Assembly (NCBI GenBank): GCA_017304125.1
Contig: JAFKLV010000287.1
Coordinates: 1-10,893 of the forward strand
From: Sphingomonadales bacterium
GTDB lineage: Bacteria; Pseudomonadota; Alphaproteobacteria; Sphingomonadales; Sphingomonadaceae
DNA length: 10,893 nt
Direction: 5' to 3'
The translations under genes and the position numbers were made by a program. A model generated the notes under the pieces. It was not told the origin of the DNA. It searched no databases and saw only the letters and a program-made list of their open reading frames with translations. Of this stretch, positions 1-5,959 are shown one piece after another (the first letter of the stretch is position 1; the number at the start of each line of letters is the position of its first letter).

Positions 1-279
1 GTCTGCGCAAACAGCCTCGTGCAACTGTTCAGGCGATCTGACGATCGCGGGCGGGAACCGCGCCGGCTCACGGCATCTTACTACCTCGGGTCCAACGGTC
101 TCCCGCCCGCTACTCTTATGGCACACCTTCAACACACGGGGGTCCATCGGGAGGCAGGCGCAGGGCAAGAGGTTCTAGCCACGGAGTGCGCCGCACGATG
201 GACCTCGGTTCAAGACCGGGGTGACGATGGGCTTTGGCGCTGTCTTATCCGCAAACGCTGAATGTCGATCCGTCCTCGC
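1..279. other. Gene-less left edge with two strong stem-loops, possible mobile-element end
   Basis: No gene is supported here. One plus-strand frame stays open from position 1 to 261, but its product has no recognisable motif and a composition unlike the neighbouring genes, so I do not call it. Directly visible are two paired structures. The first is a perfect 10-bp inverted repeat at 47-56/101-110 that extends to 14 bp with one bulged base (47-60/96-110). The second is a perfect 9-bp inverted repeat at 141-149/196-204 that encloses a smaller hairpin (186-189/193-196). The stretch looks less GC-rich than its flanks. Inference: a structured non-coding end of an insertion sequence, for example an IS110-type element whose transposase would lie left of the window, or another structured RNA. 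No terminal repeat or target duplication could be identified. Confidence 0.35.
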
Positions 280-1155
280 CTACCCCGCCGACAGGCACAG
301 CACCCCGCCGATCAGTACGCCGCATCCCACCAGCCGCCACGGCCCGACCTTTTCGCGCAGGATCAGCATCCCCATCAGCGCGCCGACCATCATCGACATC
401 TCGCGCATCGGCGCGACGAGGCTGAGCGGCGCGCCCGCGCCGAGCGCCGCCAGCACGAGGATATAAGATAGCGGCGAGAGCAGGCCGACCCCGATCGCCA
501 GCCGCCAATGCCCGCGCATCGCCGCGCGCGCCCGGCGTGGATCGGCGATCACCAGCGGCGACAGCAGGAAGAAGCGCAGCAGGTTCGAAAACCAGTCGAG
601 CATCACCGGCACGATGCCCAGCGCTTTGACCGCATAAGCGTCGACCACGGTATAGGTCGCGATCAGCCCGCCGGTCGCGGTGCCCCAGCGCACCCCGGCC
701 TGTCCGCCGGGGCGGCGAAACGCGGAAAGGTCGCCCTGCGTCGCGATCAGCCCGATCCCCGCCACCACGAGGAGCAACCCGACCACGCCCTGCCCCGACG
801 GGCGTTCGCCGAGGATCAGGAACGCTCCGATCGTCGACAGCATCGGCCCGGTGCCGCGCGCGACCGGATAGACCACCGACAGATCGGCGACCTGATAGCC
901 GCGCTGCAGGCACAGGCTGTAGGCGAGGTGGATCAGCGCGCTGAGCACGACGAACGCCGCGCCGGTGGCGGTCCACGCCGTGCCGCCGCCGGTGATCACC
1001 AGATAGGCGACCCACGGCGCATAAGCGACGCAGGCGACAAGATTATAGGCGAAGACGAAGACCGGGCCGACCGCCGCCGCGCGCTTGGCGAGCAGGTTCC
1101 ACGTCGCATGAACCAGCGAGGCGAGAACGACGAGCAGCAATGAGGACAATGCCAT
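280..1155 (-). CDS. EamA/DMT-superfamily 10-helix transporter under a ykkC-class riboswitch
   Basis: This 291-residue protein consists almost entirely of hydrophobic segments and fits ten transmembrane helices in two EamA (DUF6) halves, roughly residues 1-140 and 155-290. It sits in the inner membrane. The N-terminus contains HATWNLLAK (16-24), typical of DMT proteins of the EamA type. Each half has a late glutamate-arginine pair near the end of a helix (GERP at 116-119, REK at 267-269). The family exports or imports small metabolites; the substrate cannot be read from the sequence. The start is fixed by a perfect AGGAGG (1161-1166) five bases before the ATG. The gene stands alone, divergent from rpiB, and its leader carries a ykkC-class aptamer, so I infer that a small ligand turns on export of itself or a related toxic metabolite. 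Guanidine is one candidate, because ykkC subtype 1 controls SMR-type guanidine exporters of the same superfamily. Confidence 0.88.
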   Translation of the reverse strand: MALSSLLLVVLASLVHATWNLLAKRAAAVGPVFVFAYNLVACVAYAPWVAYLVITGGGTAWTATGAAFVVLSALIHLAYSLCLQRGYQVADLSVVYPVARGTGPMLSTIGAFLILGERPSGQGVVGLLLVVAGIGLIATQGDLSAFRRPGGQAGVRWGTATGGLIATYTVVDAYAVKALGIVPVMLDWFSNLLRFFLLSPLVIADPRRARAAMRGHWRLAIGVGLLSPLSYILVLAALGAGAPLSLVAPMREMSMMVGALMGMLILREKVGPWRLVGCGVLIGGVLCLSAG

Positions 1156-1182
1156 CGAGACCTCCTGATTGGTCGATCTCGA
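1155..1182 (-). promoter_or_regulatory. Shine-Dalgarno-sequestering hairpin, candidate expression platform of the riboswitch
   Basis: On the minus strand, TCGAGA (1182-1177) and TCTCGA (1160-1155) form a perfect 6-bp inverted repeat. The loop of 16 bases contains the AGGAGG ribosome-binding site, and the stem reaches the first base of the start codon. Folding would block ribosome entry. The 5' arm lies directly beside the 3' end of the aptamer, so ligand-dependent pairing of that end could compete with this hairpin. This implies translational rather than transcriptional control. There is no terminator with a T-run between aptamer and gene. The inverted repeat is seen; the switching mechanism is inferred. 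Confidence 0.5.
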
Positions 1183-1284
1183 CGTCTCCGCCTCTGGGCT
1201 TTTGTCCCTCGGGTGCAGCCGCGGAACACCCGCGGTTTCTGCAACGCTCGGTCCAGCGGCGGTGATACGCCCGGAACCCTAGTT
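1183..1284 (-). promoter_or_regulatory. ykkC-class riboswitch aptamer (guanidine-I or a ykkC subtype 2 variant)
   Basis: Read on the minus strand, the leader shows the ykkC blocks in the right order. CTAGGGTTCCGG (1282-1271) comes first, then a small hairpin GGCG/CGCC (1271-1258) and GGACCGAGCG (1254-1245). Next is a stem-loop TGCAG-AAA-CCGCGG / CCGCGG-CTGCA (1243-1214), then the invariant-looking GGGACAAAAGCCC (1208-1196), and finally GGAGACG (1189-1183). The gene follows 28 bases downstream. Guanidine-binding subtype 1 usually has GGUCCGAGAG at the junction. Here it is GGACCGAGCG, which I associate with subtype 2 (ppGpp, PRPP or nucleotide-binding) members. There is also an extra stretch between GCCC and GGAGA, and no clear closing P1 helix. 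Class assignment is strong; subtype and ligand are open. Confidence 0.82.
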
Positions 1285-1415
1285 GCCATTCGGTCGATCC
1301 CCGGCCCCTAACCGATCCGCGCGATGGCGATCAAGCGCATCCGTCCGCCGGTTCATATTTGCTAATCCCGCGTCGCCCCGCACTATCAGCGGTGGCATTC
1401 GCCGCATCACGCGTC

Positions 1416-1445
1416 TAAAGGCGCGGGCATCCGTCCACGCCTTTA
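1416..1445 (+). repeat. 8-bp inverted repeat just upstream of rpiB
   Basis: A perfect inverted repeat, TAAAGGCG (1416-1423) and CGCCTTTA (1438-1445), has a 14-base loop and ends 15 bases before the rpiB start codon. It could be a leader hairpin of the operon mRNA or an operator near the promoter. It lies in the 175-base gap between the EamA riboswitch and rpiB, which must hold both divergent promoters. I could not identify a convincing -35/-10 pair there for rpiB. For the minus-strand transcript, a weak TTGATC with TTAGGG 17 bases downstream is the best candidate I saw. Confidence 0.4.
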
Positions 1446-1460
1446 TGGAAAGCGCCCCCG

Positions 1461-1904
1461 ATGCGCATCGCTATCGCGTCCGATCACGCCGCCGTCGAGC
1501 TCAAGTCCACGCTCGCAGACTGGCTGCGCGAGACCGGGCATGACGTGCTCGATCTCGGCACCAATGGCAGCGCGAGCGTCGATTATCCCGATTTCGGCCA
1601 TGCGGTCGGCGCGGCGCTGGCCGACGGGCGCGCCGAGCGCGGCGTCGTGCTGTGCGGCTCGGGGGTCGGCATTTCGATCGCCGCCAACCGCAACCCGGCG
1701 TGCCGCTGCGCGCTCGTCAGCGAGCCGCTGTCCGCGCGCCTCGCGCGCCAGCATAACGACGCCAATGCGATCGCGATGGGCGCGCGGCTGATCGGCCCGG
1801 AAATGGCCAAGGCCTGCCTCGACGCCTTCCTCTCGACCGACTTCGACGGCGGGCGCCACCAGCACCGCATCGACAAGCTTTCCGCCCCTCTCACGGCCGC
1901 ATAA
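1461..1904 (+). CDS. rpiB: Ribose-5-phosphate isomerase B (RpiB/LacAB family)
   Basis: This cytoplasmic enzyme interconverts ribose 5-phosphate and ribulose 5-phosphate in the pentose phosphate pathway. At 147 residues it has the usual family length. Visible motifs are SDHAA (7-11) for substrate binding, DYPDF (41-45), the catalytic cysteine C65 in LCGSGVGISIAANR, H98 in HNDANAIAMGARLIG, and the C-terminal GGRHQHR. All key residues of the RpiB active site are present, so an active enzyme is expected. The start is the first ATG giving the canonical MRIAIASDHA N-terminus, with a weak GGAAAG at 1447-1452. It is the first gene of a plus-strand operon, and glyA begins 16 bases after its stop. Coupling ribose supply to SHMT fits nucleotide precursor synthesis. 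Confidence 0.95.
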   Translation: MRIAIASDHAAVELKSTLADWLRETGHDVLDLGTNGSASVDYPDFGHAVGAALADGRAERGVVLCGSGVGISIAANRNPACRCALVSEPLSARLARQHNDANAIAMGARLIGPEMAKACLDAFLSTDFDGGRHQHRIDKLSAPLTAA

Positions 1905-1920
1905 TCGAAGGAGCCACGCG

Positions 1921-3228
1921 ATGAGCACGAACCCCGCCAATCTCAATGATGTGCAGCCGGACGGCTTCTTCACCCGCGGCCTGGCCGACGCCGATCCGGC
2001 GGTGTTCAAGGGCGTCGCGCACGAGCTGACCCGCGAGCAGACCCAGATCGAGCTGATCGCGTCCGAGAATATCGTCTCCAAGGCGGTGCTCGAAGCGCAG
2101 GGCAGCGTCTTCACCAACAAATATGCCGAGGGCTATCCCGGCAAGCGCTACTATCAGGGCTGCGACCCGTCCGACGAGGTCGAGCAGCTCGCGATCGACC
2201 GCGCCAAGCAATTGTTCGGCTGCAACTTCGCCAACGTCCAACCGCATTCGGGCGCGCAGGCCAATGGCGCGGTGATGCTGGCGCTGACCAGGCCCGGCGA
2301 CACGATCATGGGCCTCAGCCTCGATGCCGGCGGCCACCTGACGCATGGCGCCAAGGCGGCGATGTCGGGCAAGTGGTTCAACGCGGTGCAATATGGCGTG
2401 CGGCCGGACACGCATCTGATCGATTACGATCAGGTCGAGGCGCTGGCGCTGGAACATAAGCCGACGCTGATCATCACCGGCGGCTCGGCCTATCCGCGCG
2501 TGATCGATTTCGCCCGCTTCCGCGCGATCGCGGACAAGGTCGGCGCGAAGTTCATGGTCGATATGGCGCATTTCGCGGGGATCGTCGCCGGCGGGTTGCA
2601 CCCCTCGCCGTTCGAGCATGCCGATGTCGTCACCACCACCACGCACAAGACGCTGCGCGGCCCGCGCGGCGGCATGGTGATGACCAATGACGAAGCGATC
2701 GCCAAGAAGATCAACTCGGCGGTGTTCCCGGGGCTGCAGGGCGGCCCGCTGATGCATGTCATCGCCGCCAAGGCGGTAGCGTTCGGCGAAGCGCTGCGCC
2801 CCGAGTATAAGAGCTACATCGCCGCGGTGGTGGAAAACGCCAAGGTGCTGGCGGCGACGCTCAAGGAGCGCGGCTGCAACCTCGTGTCGGGCGGCACCGA
2901 CACGCACCTCGCGCTCGTCGACCTCACCCCGCTCGGGGTGACCGGCAAGGATGCCGACGAGGCGCTGGAGCGTGCCGGGATCACCTGCAACAAGAACGGC
3001 ATCCCCAACGATCCGCTGCCGCCGATGAAGACCAGCGGGATCCGCGTCGGTTCCCCGGCGGGCACCACGCGCGGCTTCGGCGCGGCCGAATTCCGCGAGA
3101 TCGGCAATATGGTTGCGGACATACTGGACGGCCTCGCCAAGAACGGCGAAGCTGGCGATGCGCAGGTCGAAGCGCATGTTCGGGAACGTGTTCGCGCCTT
3201 GTGCGCTCGTTTCCCGATCTATCAGTGA
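1921..3228 (+). CDS. glyA: Serine hydroxymethyltransferase
   Basis: This PLP-dependent cytoplasmic enzyme converts serine and tetrahydrofolate to glycine and 5,10-methylene-tetrahydrofolate, the main one-carbon source for purines, thymidylate and methionine. Its 435 residues match bacterial SHMTs. Family landmarks are LIASEN (45-50), EGYPGKRYYQG (70-80), HSGAQAN (109-115), VDMAHFAG (213-220), and the PLP lysine K243 in TTTTHKTLRGPRGG. The N-terminus has a short extension of about 12 residues before the conserved part, as in other sphingomonad-type enzymes. AAGGAG at 1908-1913 fixes the start. It is the second gene of the rpiB-glyA-ORF-nrdR-trmJ operon. No missing catalytic residue is seen. 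Confidence 0.97.
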   Translation: MSTNPANLNDVQPDGFFTRGLADADPAVFKGVAHELTREQTQIELIASENIVSKAVLEAQGSVFTNKYAEGYPGKRYYQGCDPSDEVEQLAIDRAKQLFGCNFANVQPHSGAQANGAVMLALTRPGDTIMGLSLDAGGHLTHGAKAAMSGKWFNAVQYGVRPDTHLIDYDQVEALALEHKPTLIITGGSAYPRVIDFARFRAIADKVGAKFMVDMAHFAGIVAGGLHPSPFEHADVVTTTTHKTLRGPRGGMVMTNDEAIAKKINSAVFPGLQGGPLMHVIAAKAVAFGEALRPEYKSYIAAVVENAKVLAATLKERGCNLVSGGTDTHLALVDLTPLGVTGKDADEALERAGITCNKNGIPNDPLPPMKTSGIRVGSPAGTTRGFGAAEFREIGNMVADILDGLAKNGEAGDAQVEAHVRERVRALCARFPIYQ

Positions 3229-3237
3229 GGGCGTAAT

Positions 3238-3414
3238 ATGTCGAAGATCGACGAAGTGCAGGAAACCGTCCGCAACACCCCCGGTCTCGGCCGGAAGATG
3301 GCGAAATACGGTGCGATCGGCGCAGTGCTGGCGATCCCCCTGCCCTTCGTCGGCCCGGTGCTCGGCGCGGTGGTCGGCGCCGGCGTCGCTTATGCGCGCC
3401 GCGACAAGAATTAA
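3238..3414 (+). CDS. Small glycine-rich putative membrane protein between glyA and nrdR
   Basis: This 58-residue reading frame lies 9 bases after glyA and 7 bases before nrdR. GAGGG (3227-3231), overlapping the glyA stop, sits six bases before the ATG. The N-terminal part (1-24) is charged and probably amphipathic. Residues 25-52 are hydrophobic and glycine/alanine-rich (GAIGAVLAIPLPFVGPVLGA then VVGAGVAYA), with small residues spaced as in a glycine zipper. A short basic tail RRDKN ends the protein. I read this as one or two tightly packed membrane helices joined at the proline/phenylalanine stretch. I do not recognise a named family and cannot give a function. The in-frame fit inside a tight operon, the good ribosome-binding site and the coherent composition argue that it is real. 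Confidence 0.75.
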   Translation: MSKIDEVQETVRNTPGLGRKMAKYGAIGAVLAIPLPFVGPVLGAVVGAGVAYARRDKN

Positions 3415-3421
3415 ATATTAG

Positions 3422-3883
3422 ATGCGCTGCCCGTTCTGCGGCCACGATGCGAGCCAGGTAAAGGATAGCCGCCCGACCGATGACGGCGCGGCGATCCGTC
3501 GCCGTCGCCAGTGCGAGGGCTGCGCCGCACGCTTCACCACCTTCGAGCGCATCCAGTTGCGCGAACTGGTGGTGGTGAAGAGCAACGACCGCCGCGAACC
3601 GTTCGACCGCGAGAAACTGATCCGCTCGATCGGCATCGCCGCGCGCAAACGCCAGCTCGACGGGATCGCGATCGAACGGCTCGTCTCGGGCATCCAGCGC
3701 CAGCTCGAGACCTCGGGCGAGGGCGAAGTGACCTCGAAGCGGATCGGCGAAATGGTGATGGACGGGCTCAAGGGGCTCGATTCGGTCGCCTATATCCGCT
3801 TCGCCTCGGTCTATCGCGACTTCAACGAGGCGAAGGATTTCGAGGAATTCGCCGGCACGGTCGAGGAAGCCGGCCGCGGATGA
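3422..3883 (+). CDS. nrdR: Transcriptional repressor NrdR
   Basis: NrdR binds NrdR boxes upstream of ribonucleotide reductase genes and represses them in response to ATP/dATP levels. Its 153 residues are the normal length. The N-terminal zinc ribbon is complete, with C3 and C6 in MRCPFCG and C31 and C34 in CEGC, followed by an arginine-rich stretch RRRR. The ATP-cone domain spans about 49-139, with VVKSNDRREPFDREKL at its start and VAYIRFASVYRDF near its end. MRCPFCG fixes the start, yet the 7 bases before the ATG contain no Shine-Dalgarno sequence, so translation probably depends on coupling to the preceding 58-residue gene. Its stop overlaps the trmJ start (ATGA). No NrdR box was found in the window, so its targets lie elsewhere. 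Confidence 0.96.
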   Translation: MRCPFCGHDASQVKDSRPTDDGAAIRRRRQCEGCAARFTTFERIQLRELVVVKSNDRREPFDREKLIRSIGIAARKRQLDGIAIERLVSGIQRQLETSGEGEVTSKRIGEMVMDGLKGLDSVAYIRFASVYRDFNEAKDFEEFAGTVEEAGRG

Positions 3884-4608
3884 GCGCTGCCCCGCCCCCC
3901 GTCATCGTCCTCGTCCGCCCGCAGCTCGCCGAGAATATCGGCAAGGCGGCGCGCGCGATGCTCAATTTCGGGCTGGTCGAAATGCGGCTGGTCACCCCGC
4001 GCGACGGCTGGCCCAATCCGCTCGCCGGCCCGGCGGCATCGGGCGCCGATATCGTGCTCGAAGGCGCGCGGGTGTTCGATAGCGTCGCCGAGGCGGTCGC
4101 GGATTGCGCGCATGTCTATGCGACGACGGTGCGCAAGCGCGGCGTGACCAAGCCGGTGGTGTCCCCCGAGGTCGCCGCGCGCGAGATGCGCGGCGCGGCC
4201 GAACGCTCGGCGATCCTGTTCGGCCCCGAGCGGTCGGGGCTCGAAACCGACGATGTCGCGCTGGCGCGCACGATCCTCACGGTGCCGATCAACCCCGAAT
4301 TCGGCAGCCTCAATCTGGCGCAGGCGGTGATCCTCGTCGCTTACGAATGGTCGAAGGGCGAAACGCTGGCCAGCCCGCCCGAAACCGATCTCGCGCCGCC
4401 CGCGCCGCACGCCGAGCTGGAAGGGATGATCGGCCAGCTCGACCAGATGCTCGAACAGGCCAATTTCTTCTTCCCGCCCGATCGCACCCCGGCGACCAAG
4501 CGCACCTTGCGCACCTTGCTGACCAAGCCGGGCTGGTCGAGCCAGGAAGTGCGCACGTTGCGCGGGGTGCTGTCGGCGCTGGCGGGGGCGAAGGCGCGGC
4601 GCGGCTGA
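3880..4608 (+). CDS. trmJ: tRNA 2'-O-ribose methyltransferase, TrmJ-like (SPOUT/TrmH superfamily)
   Basis: This 242-residue cytoplasmic protein should use SAM to methylate the 2'-OH of a nucleotide in tRNA. In characterised TrmJ this is position 32 of the anticodon loop. SPOUT motifs are in order: motif 1 LVRPQLAENIGKAARAMLNFG (11-31), motif 2 ILFGPERSGL (112-121), and motif 3 VPINPEFGSLNLAQAV (135-150), which forms the SAM-binding knot. A C-terminal helical extension (175-240, ending in an LxTLLTKPGWSSQEVRTLRG pattern) is typical of TrmJ and absent from the shorter TrmL. The start is the ATG overlapping the nrdR stop. The frame is open further upstream, but that region is nrdR read in another frame. 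It is the last gene of the operon. The exact position modified is inferred from family membership. Confidence 0.88.
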   Translation: MSAAPPPVIVLVRPQLAENIGKAARAMLNFGLVEMRLVTPRDGWPNPLAGPAASGADIVLEGARVFDSVAEAVADCAHVYATTVRKRGVTKPVVSPEVAAREMRGAAERSAILFGPERSGLETDDVALARTILTVPINPEFGSLNLAQAVILVAYEWSKGETLASPPETDLAPPAPHAELEGMIGQLDQMLEQANFFFPPDRTPATKRTLRTLLTKPGWSSQEVRTLRGVLSALAGAKARRG

Positions 4609-4616
4609 CGCCGCGC
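4599..4616. terminator. GC hairpin at the convergent trmJ/hydrolase ends
   Basis: GCGCGGC (4599-4605) and GCCGCGC (4610-4616) form a perfect 7-bp stem with a 4-base loop that contains the trmJ stop codon. The convergent hydrolase gene ends at 4619, so the hairpin covers both 3' ends. There is no T-run on either side, so it may act weakly, with Rho, or only as an mRNA end stabiliser. Confidence 0.3.
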
Positions 4617-4618
4617 GC

Positions 4619-5947
4619 TCAACGCCCTTTCGCTAGCGAGACGGTCGCGGGCGGGTAGCGCCCGTCGATCCGCCCGTGGCGAATGAAATCGGCCATCATG
4701 CGGAAATAAGCCTCGGGCTGGCGGGTCGACAGGCGCTCGCCGTTCGGCGCCAGCTCATATTCGTAAATGCCGTGCTCGGTTTTGGGGAAGACCGCGAGCG
4801 AGATCGGGCGGCCATCATCGATCAGCCGCCGCAGCCGCCGCGAGGTTTCCCCGCTCGGTGCGTCGAGATCGTCCGCCGCCAGCGCCCAGAGCTGCGGCAC
4901 CGCGAGATTGCGCAGGATCGGCATCGGATCGTGGTGCAGCGGAATCCCCGCGAACAATGCCGGCCCGCGCTTGCGCAGCTCCGCCTCGGGGGTTTCGAGG
5001 AAGATATGGGTGACGTCGCCGCGCACCGCGCGGAACCACGGCTCGTCCTTGTAGCGCGCCCGCGCCGCCTCGAGCTGGTCGAAGCCGGCGGTGAAATTGC
5101 TGGTCATGATAGCGATGCTCGCGTCGGCGAAGGCGGCAGCCTTGGCCATCGCATCGGGGCCGAACCCGCCGAGCCTGACGCCCTCGGCGATCGCCTCGCG
5201 TTCCTCGTCGAGCGGCGAGACGGCGAGGCCGAAGCTGACGATGACGAAATCGACCGGCTCGATCTTCGCGGCGAGCGGCGCGACCCACCCGCCCTGGCTC
5301 CCCGCCTGATAGCCGATGCGCCCGGCACGATCCCCGGCAAGCCGCCGTGCCTCGCGCACCGCCGCGATCGCATCCTCGGCCAGCACCAGATAATCCTGGG
5401 TATAAGTCCCGCCCGACGCCCCCGTGCCGCGCTTGTCATAGACAAACGCGCCGACGCCGACCGCCGGAAACAAGCGCTGGAGCGCGTAGAAATCGCGCGC
5501 CGAATCATGCTCGGACCCATGGACGAGCACCACGACCGGCACCTTGCCGCCACCCCGCGGGAGGATCAGCCGGCCCTTGAGCGTGGTATCGCCGCTGGTG
5601 AAATCGGCGTCGCGCTGCTCGAAGTCGATCCGACGGCCGGTCACCCCCCGCACGCCGATCGTCGCCGTGTCGCACGCGCCGAAGGTAACATCGTTGCCGT
5701 CGACCTTGTCGGTCCACCCCAGGGTGCTGCGCCAGCGCCCGCCCGCGCCGGGGGTCAGCAACCCGGACCGCCCGTCGATCGTGCGCCAGCGCAGCTTGCC
5801 GCCCGGCGCATTGCCGATGTCGACGATCGAGCGATCGGCCAACTGATAGGTGCCGACATGACAGCCCGGCGCATCGGGCGGCGCGGCGGCCGCCGGCAGG
5901 CTGCTCGCCGCGATCACGGCCCCGATCAATATGCCGATTATTTTCAT
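4619..5947 (-). CDS. Secreted alpha/beta hydrolase (serine esterase/peptidase-like)
   Basis: Numbering here counts from an upstream in-frame ATG at 5953. A signal peptide is evident (KIIGILIGAVIAASSLPAAAA then PP), placing the enzyme in the periplasm or outside. Residues 30-120 form a small beta-rich N-terminal domain. The alpha/beta-hydrolase core begins near 125 with LVHGSEHD (143-150, oxyanion turn). The nucleophile is S219 in GYQAGSQGGW, where the usual GxSxG first glycine is alanine. Acid candidates are D361, D362 and D364 in AADDLDAPSGE, and the base is H394 in KTEHGIYEYE. The substrate is unknown; short acyl esters or peptides are both possible. I prefer the ATG at 5947 because GAGGG (5956-5960) is 8 bases from it but only 2 from the ATG at 5953. 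It lies 50 bases downstream of the aspartyl-protease gene on the same strand, presumably co-transcribed. Confidence 0.85.
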   Translation of the reverse strand: MKIIGILIGAVIAASSLPAAAAPPDAPGCHVGTYQLADRSIVDIGNAPGGKLRWRTIDGRSGLLTPGAGGRWRSTLGWTDKVDGNDVTFGACDTATIGVRGVTGRRIDFEQRDADFTSGDTTLKGRLILPRGGGKVPVVVLVHGSEHDSARDFYALQRLFPAVGVGAFVYDKRGTGASGGTYTQDYLVLAEDAIAAVREARRLAGDRAGRIGYQAGSQGGWVAPLAAKIEPVDFVIVSFGLAVSPLDEEREAIAEGVRLGGFGPDAMAKAAAFADASIAIMTSNFTAGFDQLEAARARYKDEPWFRAVRGDVTHIFLETPEAELRKRGPALFAGIPLHHDPMPILRNLAVPQLWALAADDLDAPSGETSRRLRRLIDDGRPISLAVFPKTEHGIYEYELAPNGERLSTRQPEAYFRMMADFIRHGRIDGRYPPATVSLAKGR

Positions 5948-5959
5948 TATCATCGCCCT

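Noticed and set aside
19..261. 80-codon plus-strand frame at the left edge
   Set aside because: No motif, no ribosome-binding site, and the stretch is dominated by inverted repeats more consistent with structured non-coding DNA.
1183..1284. Glycine riboswitch as an alternative reading of the EamA leader
   Set aside because: AAAAG-containing blocks superficially resemble glycine aptamers and glyA is nearby, but the CTAGGGTTCC, GGACCGAGC and GGGACAAAAGCCC blocks fit ykkC, and the leader is oriented away from glyA.
1891..3177. 428-codon minus-strand frame opposite glyA
   Set aside because: glyA on the plus strand is unmistakable, and the antisense product has no recognisable family.
3511..3879. 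Upstream extension of the trmJ frame
   Set aside because: It is nrdR read in another frame. The SPOUT domain begins right after the ATG at 3880 that overlaps the nrdR stop.
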